Assembly (NCBI GenBank): GCA_038503065.1
Contig: JBCAMK010000001.1
Location: 3,162,001-3,226,000, forward strand
DNA from: Paragyromitra xinjiangensis
Taxonomy: Eukaryota; Ascomycota; Pezizomycetes; Pezizales; Discinaceae
Direction: 5' to 3'
Length of the DNA: 64,000 bases
The translations under genes were made by a program, and so were the position numbers. Of the stretch, positions 13,984-23,382 are shown piece after piece. Each line of letters starts with the position of its first letter. The first letter of the stretch is position 1. The notes below the pieces were generated by a model, which worked only from the letters and a program-made list of their open reading frames with translations, did no database searches and had not been told where the DNA came from.

Positions 13984-14009
13984 GGTGGGCGGGGCAGGTG
14001 GGCGGGGCA
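13984..14009 (+). repeat. Tandem GC-rich 13-mer
   Basis: Two exact copies of GGTGGGCGGGGCA followed by a related GAGGTGGG. It is a GC-box-like duplication inside otherwise AT-leaning DNA with no gene assigned nearby. Confidence 0.7.
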
Positions 14010-15420
14010 TGAGGTGGGTTGTACGTACCTTTTATTAACTGTTGGCAAGCTCTGTTTGCGCTCAGATCGTTAGTACCTTCCCGTCACATACTTTATGATA
14101 CTCTCCAAATTTTAGATACAGTTGGGCCAACTTTCGCAAGAGCCGATTTTAAAGAGAACTTCTTCACTACACAACTTCAACTTTCACTGTAATTCAAAAT
14201 TTAAGTCTGTAATCAAGGCAATCATTGTCTCACAGAAAAACATCGGTTTCTATCCTCTATGGGCGCGATACGGTATGGCTTAATGCGTTTCGTCTATGCT
14301 CCCGCTGAAACGGTTTCGCCTAGCCTACTAATAAGCCATATTTCTGCTCACGTCCCAGCATCGATGTTCGTTCCATTGTCAAGTAATACCTAAGCTAAAG
14401 TTAGACTTCTAGAGCCGCTACAAAACCAGGTTCGGAGAAGCGGTGTTGTCCGTTTTAAACTACTCATACTCGTTGAAAGTAGGCTCCATATGACAAGAGC
14501 ATCTCAGTCGCCGATTAGGTACAGATAAAGGATATATCAATGCTGGCAAGTTCGTCTTAAGTATCTATATCGGCGCTGTTTTCCGAAAGCAACATAATGT
14601 TATCGCTGTAACGACGCTGTTGGCTGCGGAACTTTTAGTCGTGTTGAATTGTCTGCTGCATTTGCGTTACTGGTACCCTTAACAACAACGGCAGCCCCTT
14701 CCTTTCTAAGAATAACCTAGGCAAGGATTTTTTTCTTCTCCTAGTAGTTTAAACAAGGGGCTTGGGGTTTACACCTATCTTGGAATGATTGCAAAGGAGC
14801 AGCATCAAGGTGGTGGGAAGAGCGCCGGGTTTAGATGAGAGTATTTAAATCACATGCTTTGATGTTTCTGTGATGCTAAAGAAAGTTTGTCTCGATAAAT
14901 CGGGAATAGCATGCTAAGCGTGGAATTGGTGTCAGACTTTGGCTTGGAATTGAAAGTATGAGCGAGGTGATATTTCTTTCTGCGCGAGGGTTTAAAACAT
15001 TATGTTGAGGGTCGCATAAAGGGCGAATTGGTGGGTAACTAGAACGATACACGGTTGCTGGGGCTGCTTATACGCTGCTGCATGCAAAGCTTATACTTTA
15101 CATATATGCAGGCATGGCGTTATTGCCTTACTACATGTACTTCTGCTCTTGGTATCTTCATTTCAAATCAGTTACCACTGGACGGAGCGAATAGGCCATA
15201 GAATTAAACTCCTAGACTATCTTCCGGTTTGTGTGCGGTAATGCTTCACGTGATACTTGACTGAACCCTCTTTTGAGGTTTAGTCACTTTGTACTAGAAC
15301 ATCATTCGAACTTTTCTCGATTTCTTAGAAAAAATGAGTCAAAAATAAATCACCAAGTCAACGCCCTACATAGACACCTTGAACTATATTCTTCGTAGCA
15401 AGTAGCAAGAGTATCATCCT

Positions 15421-16192
15421 TCAAACAGCGATCCAGATGACAGAAACGACAACATCCATTCCTAGAGATCGGGCATAGGTTAGTAAGCATTATTCACAGG
15501 CATCCCTTTTTAAGTGTTGAATTGACTACGTACCTTTAGTCTCGTATTTGAAACTCCACATACCGTCCCTCTCATTATTCCAATAGGCTCCGCAAGCGCT
15601 ATGCATTCCCCTCCTACCCGCACCTGCGCTCTCAGCGCCTCCACGCCCGGCAACCAGCTCGCTTCCTGCGCTATCCTCACTGGTGCTAGTACCAGCGGAT
15701 GTATGAGCTTGACGCGAGGTCAGATGCTGGATGATTGTAGAGTTTACAGCGAACTTGAATGGGGATGATGAGGACGCTGAGATTGCTGTGGTTGAAGGTA
15801 CGGATTCAGAAATCAATGCGCGGAGTATATGGTTCTGGGGATGGCAAAGATAATTTTAGTACTGAAATTTCGTATCAAGCGTAAACCTTTGTAGTTTATG
15901 GGGTGATTACGATGATGGAAGTGTTCCAGGACTCTGTTCGGGAATGTTCATAGACCTCCACTTTTTCTAGAGCGGCGAAACAAGCCTGTTTTGATGTCGC
16001 TCTCCATCAGCTTTCTATATCCTATTTCTTATCTCTCAGGATATTCGACAGGTGGCCTGGTAACACACGTCGCTACATATCTGCCTTAACCTCGTAGTGG
16101 GTACTGGCTGCAATGCGAGATTAGCTTTGATTTCTAGATTTCATATGGAGGAAACATACAGGTGAAGAGGTAGAGGGGAATTTGGAGTCCAT
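15421..16192 (-). CDS. Dynein light chain, Tctex-type
   Basis: Cargo-adaptor light chain of cytoplasmic dynein (Tctex1/DYNLT family). The gene has five exons on the minus strand: 16160-16192, 16069-16107, 15911-15985, 15534-15834 and 15421-15461, coding 162 aa. Introns are 52, 83, 76 and 72 nt, all GT-AG. Family cues in order are TTRLRQICSDAC, KVEVYEHSRTESWNTSII, ILRALISES, PFKFAVNSTIIQHL, then the C-terminal strands GAYWNNERDGMWSFKY and GMDVVVSVIWIAV, which match the closing segments of Tctex1. A Ser/Gly/Ala-rich insertion of about 39 residues (89-127) lies between the central strands and makes it longer than the usual 110-115 aa animal proteins. It is divergent from Vtc1, with 510 bp between the two ATGs. 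Confidence 0.9.
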
Positions 16193-16702
16193 TTTGCAGG
16201 TCCGTGGAAGTGATAGAGATTTGAATCCTGCGAGCTGAGGTTGGAGGGGTAAACAACGACTGCTGGTTGCGTAACTGTGGGGTGGAAACGAGGTTTGGCT
16301 GCTAGTGACTAAGTGTTCACGTGTGGGTAGCACTCCACGTCACTGGTCAAAAGGCATTGGAGGCTTATCCTGTCCGGGCCGTAGCCCCACAGCAGAGAGC
16401 CAAGCACTTTAGCCCGTGCATTCTCCCGCCCAGCCGCAGTAGCCAAGTTGTTTTTCCGCTGCTTTGGCCCGCTCCGAAGCGAGTGGCCAAGGACGAGCGA
16501 CTTTAGTCAACTTTGCATAGGTGACCACTTCGAACGATTGAACCTTCCTTGCCCAGTCTCGCGACTCGAACGAAATTTTTTTCTGTGAGTTCTCGTAGAC
16601 CCTAAAAGTACTTTCTGTTTTCCATTGACTGCTTGTAACTGTCTCTGACTATTACCGTCAACTAGACGAACTTTTGCAATCCCCTCACGTTTGAACGCGA
16701 CA
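16193..16702. promoter_or_regulatory. Divergent promoter of dynein light chain and Vtc1
   Basis: 510 bp separate the two start codons. A perfect CACGTG box lies at 16318-16323, about 380 bp upstream of the VTC1 start. In yeast and Neurospora, CACGTG-type boxes are bound by Pho4/NUC-1 at phosphate-regulated genes, and yeast VTC1 is one of these. The motif is seen; its use here is inference. Confidence 0.45.
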
Positions 16703-17245
16703 ATGTCCTCCCAACCCCTCCTCCAGAGCGCCCCAGGCAAGCGCATTGCCCTCCCCACCCGCGTCGAACCTAAGGTTCACCATCCTTTCTCCTCGACTTT
16801 GAACTGCGGAATAACTGACTCTGGAGAATAAAGGTGTTCTTTGCCAACGAGCGAACATTCCTTTCGTGGCTCAATTTCACCGTGATCCTCGGTGGACTCG
16901 CTGTCGGGCTACTGAACTTTGGAGACCGAGTCGGTCGTATATCCGCAGGATTGTTTACATTCGTCGCAATGGGGACGATGTTGTACGCGCTTGTGACTTT
17001 CCACTGGAGAGCTGCTGCTATCAGGAAAAGAGGTCAAGGGAGCTTCGACGATCGGTTCGGACCGACTGTTTTGGTATGTCCCTTCTTTATTTATGTCTAA
17101 TGTTCAGTTTTTCTACGTCGACTACCCAGAAAGAGTTGACTGGGCGCTTTTTTTGGTAAACGGCAAGCTAACAATAACCGCGGTGCAGGCGATCACACTT
17201 TTCTGTGCTGTCATCGTCAACTTCGTCCTCCGAGTCTTTACTTAG
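16703..17245 (+). CDS. VTC1: Vacuolar transporter chaperone 1 (Vtc1)
   Basis: Small membrane subunit of the vacuolar VTC complex, which makes polyphosphate and moves it into the vacuole. Exons: 16703-16774, 16834-17073 and 17189-17245, coding 122 aa. The start [20 protein letters not shown] and the motif [16 protein letters not shown] are hallmark Vtc1 sequences. Three hydrophobic segments follow (about residues 34-50, 57-75 and 103-119), matching the three spans of the VTC transmembrane domain. There is no SPX or polymerase domain, so this is the Vtc1 type and not Vtc2-4. The first intron has an unusual GTTCAC donor, but reading through it meets an in-frame stop, so splicing is required. The second intron is GTATGT...GTGCAG with a GCTAAC branch site. 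Confidence 0.95.
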
Positions 17246-18710
17246 ATCGAACGATCGTGTGCGAGTACTGTTGTTAATTGAAGCCTTGAAGTCGTTTGTA
17301 TTCTAGGTGACTGGTGGAATGGTTGGAGCTGGTCGAGACATGATTTTAGCAAGTTGTTTTGCATTGGAATGGAAACGGGAACATGGAAATTTGGTGTCAA
17401 ATTGGCGATTAATGAAATTACTATAAACCTCACTTATCGAAGTATCTTCGTTTCAATTGTCTCATGTCTGGGTACTACTAGATGATAGGTATTCGTCTCA
17501 TCTTACCACCCACTTAAGCTTTCTTTCCCTTGTCCGTCCTAACCGTACCGATGCATATCCAAAAGCCGTTTCCCATGTCCGTGACTAGTACATACATGTA
17601 GCCTCTGCACTTTTACACGCCCTGACCGAAGAAAATATCTACGGTTTCTCACTGCAAGGCAAAACAGATCTGTCAAACCTGACCCGACCAGGCCATTAAG
17701 GACTCCTGAACTGAGCCAAGACAAGAAAAACTGCTCGTCTGCGAATTCGAACAAAGCTCCGATCCCTCCGATCGCGTGCATGACATGGACTGCAACGTCA
17801 TGCTTTCAATCAATTGGTAGGATCGGCTGTTACTCTCGCTGAGCTATAAAGACCGTGCGTACATACATTGGGTATTACCCATAATTGTCTATAGCTACGG
17901 TGATATTACATTGTTAGGCGTCAGTGGGGGCGACTCCGAGGTTATGGGGTCAATTGAAAGGTAGAGATGTGGTGGCTTTTTGTCGAGAGGATTGCCGTAG
18001 ACGCCTTCACGGTCCACCCGGACACCCCCCTCACCCGGACAGATGATGATTGGTTAATATTTGGTAGAGAATTCCTGCTTAAGCAGCAAAGAAGCCGGTT
18101 GCAACGCCAGAAACTTCCCTATTCCCGTTAGTTGTCCGGGTGAGGGGGGTGTCCGGGTGGACCGTGAAGGCGTCTACTAGGTAGGCGTTTATCTTGGTAA
18201 GTGGAAAGGGAAGGGGATATCTGTCGAGGCCTACCAGAAATCAAATTGGAGGTCTTATTAGTACGAACTGGCGAACTTATCCGAGAACCAAGAGGGCACT
18301 CCTACTTCATATTTTATCTTTGCCTCACCGAAGGGTAAGTTTTCAGATAATTTTTCAATGATAAGGAATCGCTTAGGCAATTTGCGATAGAAAAATGATA
18401 TATGCAGTGAAAGTGCAGATTCGCCGCCTTGTTTAATTTTTCGGTTTTTTCAAAATGAGATGAGATTATTTCCCCAGAAGCCGATAGAACAACCCGCACA
18501 TCCCAAGGCTCGCCAACCTATTTCCCTCCCACCGTCATACTTCATTATACAAAGAAAAGAGGCCCACAGAAAAAAGACAACCGACCCGAAAAATGAAAAC
18601 CCTTAGAGTGAGGAGATTTCCGGAATCACACACATACCACATCTGGAAGGAGGTTGAAAGAAAATCAAAAATACAGCCCAAGTAATATCAAATATAACGC
18701 CAAATGAGAT
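17246..18710. other. Intergenic region holding a MITE
   Basis: Space between VTC1 and the Stf2-like gene, whose 3' ends converge. Apart from the inverted-repeat element at 17998-18176 I see no gene or RNA here. Open frames are under 85 codons and lack recognisable domains. Confidence 0.6.
17998..18176. mobile_element. MITE with 45-bp perfect terminal inverted repeats
   Basis: Arms 17997-18041 and 18133-18177 are perfect reverse complements. They read GTAGACGCCTTCACGG inward and continue through a C-rich stretch to CACCCGGACA. The ends can be read as TA target-site duplications (17998-17999 and 18175-18176) around a 175-bp element that starts GACGCC and ends GGCGTC. This is the form expected of a non-autonomous Tc1/mariner-type element. 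The roughly 90-bp interior codes for nothing. Lack of any mismatch between arms suggests a young copy. Confidence 0.85.
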
Positions 18711-19184
18711 CTAAGCCTTTTCGCCTTCAACAGAAGAATTGGAAACGGTAGAGGCCAGTTCGGCCCCGTCATCTGCGACCCCAGAATCACGAGCTCCATG
18801 AATTTTTTCATCAAATGCGGGTTCGTCATCGATCGTATCGAACTTAGATTTTACGAATTGGTCTTCAATGTGGCCCATAGAGTTGGAACGACGACGAGCC
18901 TTGAAAGTAGTGTAGCCTTCGGGAAAGTCTTGGAATTCATCCCCATCACGGCCCCTATTGATTGGCCATTTGTATTAGTTATGTTGTGTGGAAATAAAAC
19001 AGAAGCAGGGAATGAAAGTTACATACCAATTGCCCTTACCGCCACCGTTTTTCTTAGTTTTGTTCGGGGTGTTATCGACAAAGCCAGTCTTCCCAAAGAA
19101 CTTGGGGATGTTGTGTTCATTAAAGGCCGCTGCGGCCTCGGGGTGGTTGTGAGGGATATCATTGGCTTTGTGGGAGCGAGTCAT
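18711..19184 (-). CDS. Stf2-like ATPase-stabilising/hydrophilin protein
   Basis: Two exons on the minus strand: 19027-19184 and 18711-18954, with a 72-nt GTATGT...TAG intron, coding 133 aa. The protein begins MTRSHKANDIPHNHPEAAAA and carries NGGGKGNWGRDGDEFQDF. This matches the yeast Stf2/Tfs1-like pattern of an MTR start and a GxGKGNWGKxGDE core. Stf2 was described as a stabilising factor of the F1Fo-ATPase inhibitor and is also a hydrophilin that protects cells during drying. The C-terminal half is acidic, low-complexity and Ser-rich. A splice junction falls inside the conserved GNW codon. Family assignment is good; the biochemical role is uncertain even in yeast. Confidence 0.82.
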
Positions 19185-19334
19185 GATTGCGAGTGTTTGT
19201 AGAGAGTAGTTTGTGTTTGAGAAGATTCACGAGATGTGAGTGTATTTTATCCGAGTATTAATCTGAAGATAGTAGGAAGAGTGGAGGATTGAAGGTTGAG
19301 GGTGAAAGGCGATGATGGTGGGGTGAGAAGGGTC

Positions 19335-19343
19335 TATATATAA
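19335..19343 (-). promoter_or_regulatory. TATA-like box upstream of the Stf2-like gene
   Basis: TATATATAA on the + strand (TTATATATA on the coding strand) lies about 150 bp upstream of the Stf2-like start codon. A TATA box would fit a stress-inducible gene. Only the motif and its position support this. Confidence 0.4.
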
Positions 19344-19866
19344 GAACCAAGATAGCTTGTGTCAGTTGGGGGTCTGTGGCCAAGATTCATGTACTGTGTA
19401 GCTATAGCTTTTACGCATGGGCCTGCATGGCTCCCCAGGAATGGAATGCGGGGGACATAAAACGCCGCCGAGGTATGTAATAATAAATTGGTGACGAATG
19501 ACGTAAATCGCCATGGAGAACGCGAGGGCAACAAAAAAATGAATGTCTTCATGATAGAATTGGATTGATTTTCCACTTACCAAAAGAATTGTTTTATCGA
19601 AGAACAGTCAAGTACTCAATCAAGAGCTCTGAGAACAAAGGGTGAAGCACGAGAAGAAGGGCGAATATCTGGGCATTTATATTGTGAGTAACGCCACCTG
19701 ATGGTGGAACCACTTACTCACACACCACCCGAAGCTCTCTCAGCTCCAACTTCGTTCTCCCGGTAGGTTTTGCCTGTGGAAAGCGCATACCATGCCAGAG
19801 TCAGTTCATTGCGCCAGTCCTACGGCTTTCTTTCCCTCGTTCGTCGTCCCTTCACGTCACGCAACC

Positions 19867-20037
19867 ATGTTTGCACGAGACCTCTTCCTGCCGCTTCTTG
19901 CTTTGGTTAATGCGGCACTGGATCCACCCCACAATTCCCCTTCCCCACACTTTCATGAACCCTGCTTGCCGCGTCTCGCAACCAAACTTGCATCATCGAC
20001 AGTCTTCCAACGCCTTTGTCCACGTAAGGCCAGTTGA
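19867..20037 (+). CDS. Possible small secreted peptide (weak)
   Basis: A 56-codon frame starting MFARDLFLPLLALVNAAL, which resembles a short signal peptide. It is followed by a Pro/His-rich stretch with two Cys and a basic end. There is no homology I can name, the frame is short, and the same reading frame stays open upstream to an ATG at 19792. It may well be chance. Confidence 0.15.
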   Translation: MFARDLFLPLLALVNAALDPPHNSPSPHFHEPCLPRLATKLASSTVFQRLCPRKAS

Positions 20038-21041
20038 GTAATATATATTTCCCGAATAAATTTATCCCATGCTCTCAGCCGCTAGAACATTGAAGTCGGC
20101 AAAGCATACGCCCGTAAAGTAGCCATACAGTTAAGATCACTCAATTTAAAGAAACAACTCTTTATTCTCCCAATTGTAGAAAATTGAGGTCTGAAGTGTA
20201 ATTTCTGGTCAATTTCAAATTGGCCTTAAAGAGATGATCGATATGGGTTGAGATCGTCGATCAGCGTGCTGAAACCAGGTTGCCGTTCGAGCGCGAGTGT
20301 TTCCTTTTTGCGTAGGCGGAATGCTACTTTCGGTTACATTATCTGGGACCCGAGACCAAACCCAAAGGCATTCCACTTGCGGAGCTGTCAGATGATCAAC
20401 AAAACGTTTGGAGTGAAGTTAGTCTTGCCCGTCTGATTTAAAGTTCACCGGAAAAGCAAAACGGAAGCCCGGTACCCCGCTTCGATTGTGTTTTACCAAC
20501 TGCATCAAAGACAGATCGAGATTGTTTGCTCGACCTGAAGAATTCCATAGCCACGTTTTCAGGGGCTTTACCTTTACTTTTTGAACCGATCAGGTACAGC
20601 TATATGTTGCAGCTTTATGTCTATAGAACCGAACTTTGGCAGTTCGGAAGCTTTAAGGAAAAGCCCAAGCTCTTAAATTTGATGACATGTTGAAGGATGA
20701 CCTAACATGAGCCCGGACAAATGTACGAGAAGGAGGGGCAGCAGGTTTTTAGTGTTAAACATCCAATGAATGTTAGCCTCCTCTGTTGCCTAGAGAAAGC
20801 TGCTGTCGAGTGATGTATCGTGTTGGATTCTAGTTGCCACCATCCGATATCACGTGACACGCCAAGCCAGCATCTACATTCGTCATCGCAACAGCGGAAA
20901 TCCCAACGCCAAACGCAGCTCCCATATCGTCTCTGATCAAAGATAGCATCAGTGCACTTCACGCTTCACGCTTCCGCTTCCGCTTACTGACACATACACA
21001 TCGACTCGAAAGGAAACCAAAAGAAGAAAAGGAAGTGAAGG

Positions 21042-22094
21042 ATGTCGTTCGATCGTCTCCCCGCTCTTGAGGCTCAGCCTACGACGACTCGGGGAACCGG
21101 ATACTCCGACTCTCCAGAGTTTGACAGCCTTACGACCAAGCTCTCCTCCCAGCTATTCACACTCACGAGTAGCATCTCTAGGTTGAACCGCGAACTAAGT
21201 TTGGTTGGAACGAAAAGGGACAGCGAGAGCCTTAGGGAGAGAGTCAAGAAGTTACTGGATGAGACTAGGGAGGGATTCAAGGCTGTGGGAGAGGGCGTGA
21301 AAAGAGTGCAAAATTGGGAAGATGTTTCCGTGAGTTTTCTACCATACTCGATTGAGGATTTGAGAATGGTTATTTCTAGGAGGAGGGAGGCGCTAAACGA
21401 TGAATATAGCCTTCGCAACGTTACATCCAGGAGAAGCTCTCTCGCGGGATGGCTTCTGCCCTTACGGATTTTCAGACAATTCAACGCCTCTCTGCTGAAA
21501 AGACTCGACAATATGTCACCGCAGCACGCCAGGCACAAAATCAAGTGAACGACGAAGGAATGCCTATAGATGATTTGTCTTACTCCCCATCAGTGACAGG
21601 CCAACAACAGGTTCAAGTTCCGCTTGTTCAGCAACAGATGGCGCTTGCCGAGCAGAGCGAAGTCGATTTTCAAGAGGGTTTGATTCTGGAGCGAGAGGAA
21701 GAGATCAGAGGGATTGAGCAGGGTATCACAGAACTGAATGAAATCTTTCGCGATCTGGGGACTATGGTCACGGAGCAAGGTGTCATGATCGATAATATCG
21801 AGCAGAACGTCAGTAATGCGGCAACGCACACAAAAGCAGCGTAAGTAACTTCAATATCCCCCCGGGTATAGATCTAGCCGTGGATTCGAGTACTGATATA
21901 ACTTGAATGTTTAGGGATCGTGAATTGACTACTGCGGCAAGATATCAAAAGGGTGCCAGAAATAGAATGTGTTGTTTACTGCTTATTTTGGCGATTATAT
22001 TGACAGTTGTGTTGCTAGCTGTAAGCATTCCTTCAAAGATCCTCTCCAGATTATATGCATACTAACAAAAGCATTGCAGATATTCCTTGGGTGA
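21042..22094 (+). CDS. Endosomal/vacuolar syntaxin, Pep12 type
   Basis: Qa-SNARE for fusion at the prevacuolar compartment. Exons: 21042-21329, 21410-21840, 21915-22020 and 22080-22094, coding 279 aa; the last exon is only 15 nt. The N-terminal Habc helices start at about residue 25 (EFDSLTTKLSSQLFTLTSSI). The motif PSQRYIQEKLSR appears only when the first intron is removed. The SNARE helix follows (ILEREEEIRGIEQGITELNE, continuing to IDNIEQNVSNAATHT), with the zero-layer Gln expected in the FRDLGTMVTEQG segment. A C-terminal membrane anchor (RMCCLLLILAIILTVVLLAIFLG) spans the last two exons. Its length and order fit Pep12/syntaxin-7. Vam3-like function cannot be excluded. Confidence 0.88.
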
Positions 22095-23382
22095 TCTTGC
22101 ACATTTATACCTTCTTCCTCTTTTTCCTTTGTCTAGTCTTGAGGCATGTATGCTGGATGGTGTTGCACTTATGCTTATTTTGATTTGGTTTTTGACTTTT
22201 TCATCGTTCCTAATTCAGTGTTCTGGGAGGGGAGCTATTGTGGTATTTTTTCGGTTTGTTTACTGGCTGTAGGAATCGGGTTGCGCTCTTTCAAGTAAGA
22301 TAGTCTTTTTTTTGTCTTTTTGTAGGGATAGGAGGGTATAGTGGTAATATTAGATTACCTTTACCACGATTTCAGACCTTTTGTGCTTTCCCCGGCTTTC
22401 CTTGATGGGAGAGCTCAATCTATAAGGTGGGTAGATATATTTTGGAGAGTATCCTAGGGGAGATGTCAATCGTCTCGCTGTTGGTATCATGTGTTAAAGA
22501 ATGATTTGATGGTTTGTGAGCTGTTTCAAATTGTGCCTGGCTTTTATTTTATTGTTAGACCAAGGGTAGGCTTTAATCTACCTGTAAATACTCACCAAAA
22601 CCTCAATTCCAGACTTCTTGAGGCAATGCCAATAACTTTTATTGGGTAAATATCCGTCCTCCGGTGGTCTTCATAACGGAAGAGTGAAAGGAGGATATCA
22701 AAGCTGCTCAACACTAAAAAGTCCCTGGTCGACGTAATTGTAGAGGATTTGCCGCCAGGTATAGATAGAGGTGTGCTCAGAGTTTTTAAAAACATGCAGT
22801 TGCGTACCACTCCGTTAGGGTGTAGCTATTTTTCGTGGAAACGGGTAGCCGTAACTCACTCCGCACAAAAAACCCCTTCATCCCTGCTCTTATATAGTAA
22901 TTATATAGGAGGTGGTTCGTCTACACAAGGGTGACTCTGGCGGAACTTTTAGTCTATTACTTGTACGCATTTAGCGAAGTAGATAGGAAGGGCGACTCTG
23001 AAACAGTACTTGCTTGGGCTTTCTACGAGTGAGTAACCGTGACGGGCTTAGTCGACTTCTTCAGTAAAAGCCTTTGATGTACAGGTGGGTTATATATTGC
23101 GTGGGTAGATTTCCCCTCACATGATACCGCTGCCCACAGACCCTGGGGAAGCTGATATTACAAACCTCTCCCAATTCTGTCATGGCTATCTTAGACATCA
23201 GGTGGGTTGGGAGAGTGTATGACTTCCCGTCGATTACTAGGTATAACTTGGGAAGAGTTTCTGAGCCCAAACTCCCTAGAGCTCACCCATCTTTTTATCT
23301 CTAGCAATCAGGTTGCTGTTCTAGCTATCTCTATATTCCATACTCTTCCTATTCTCCTGAAGGATCTCCAACCATCTCTAAA
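22095..23382. other. Intergenic region
   Basis: T-rich 3' flank of the syntaxin gene, then about 1 kb of upstream sequence for the next gene. Open frames do not exceed 73 codons. I see no RNA genes or repeats. Confidence 0.5.

Larger units (their letters stand above)
10983..15420. other. Gene-poor intergenic region
   Basis: About 4.4 kb between CK1 and the dynein light chain gene. It starts with a T-rich 3' flank in which a 154-codon open frame (11338-11802) is mostly Phe/Leu and looks like a composition artefact. It contains a CTR trinucleotide repeat and a duplicated GC-rich 13-mer, listed separately. I recognise no gene, tRNA or complete transposon here. Confidence 0.55.
19185..21041. other. 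Intergenic region between divergent Stf2-like and Pep12-type genes
   Basis: About 1.9 kb of upstream DNA for both neighbours. It holds the TATA-like box at 19335 and one short open frame with a signal-peptide-like start (19867-20037, listed separately). I see no RNA gene or transposon ends. Confidence 0.5.

Noticed and set aside
17770..17860. Minus-strand tRNA-like sequence (ATAGCTCAGCGAGAG)
   Set aside because: A-box resembles a tRNA D arm, but no matching acceptor stem, anticodon arm or good B-box follows.
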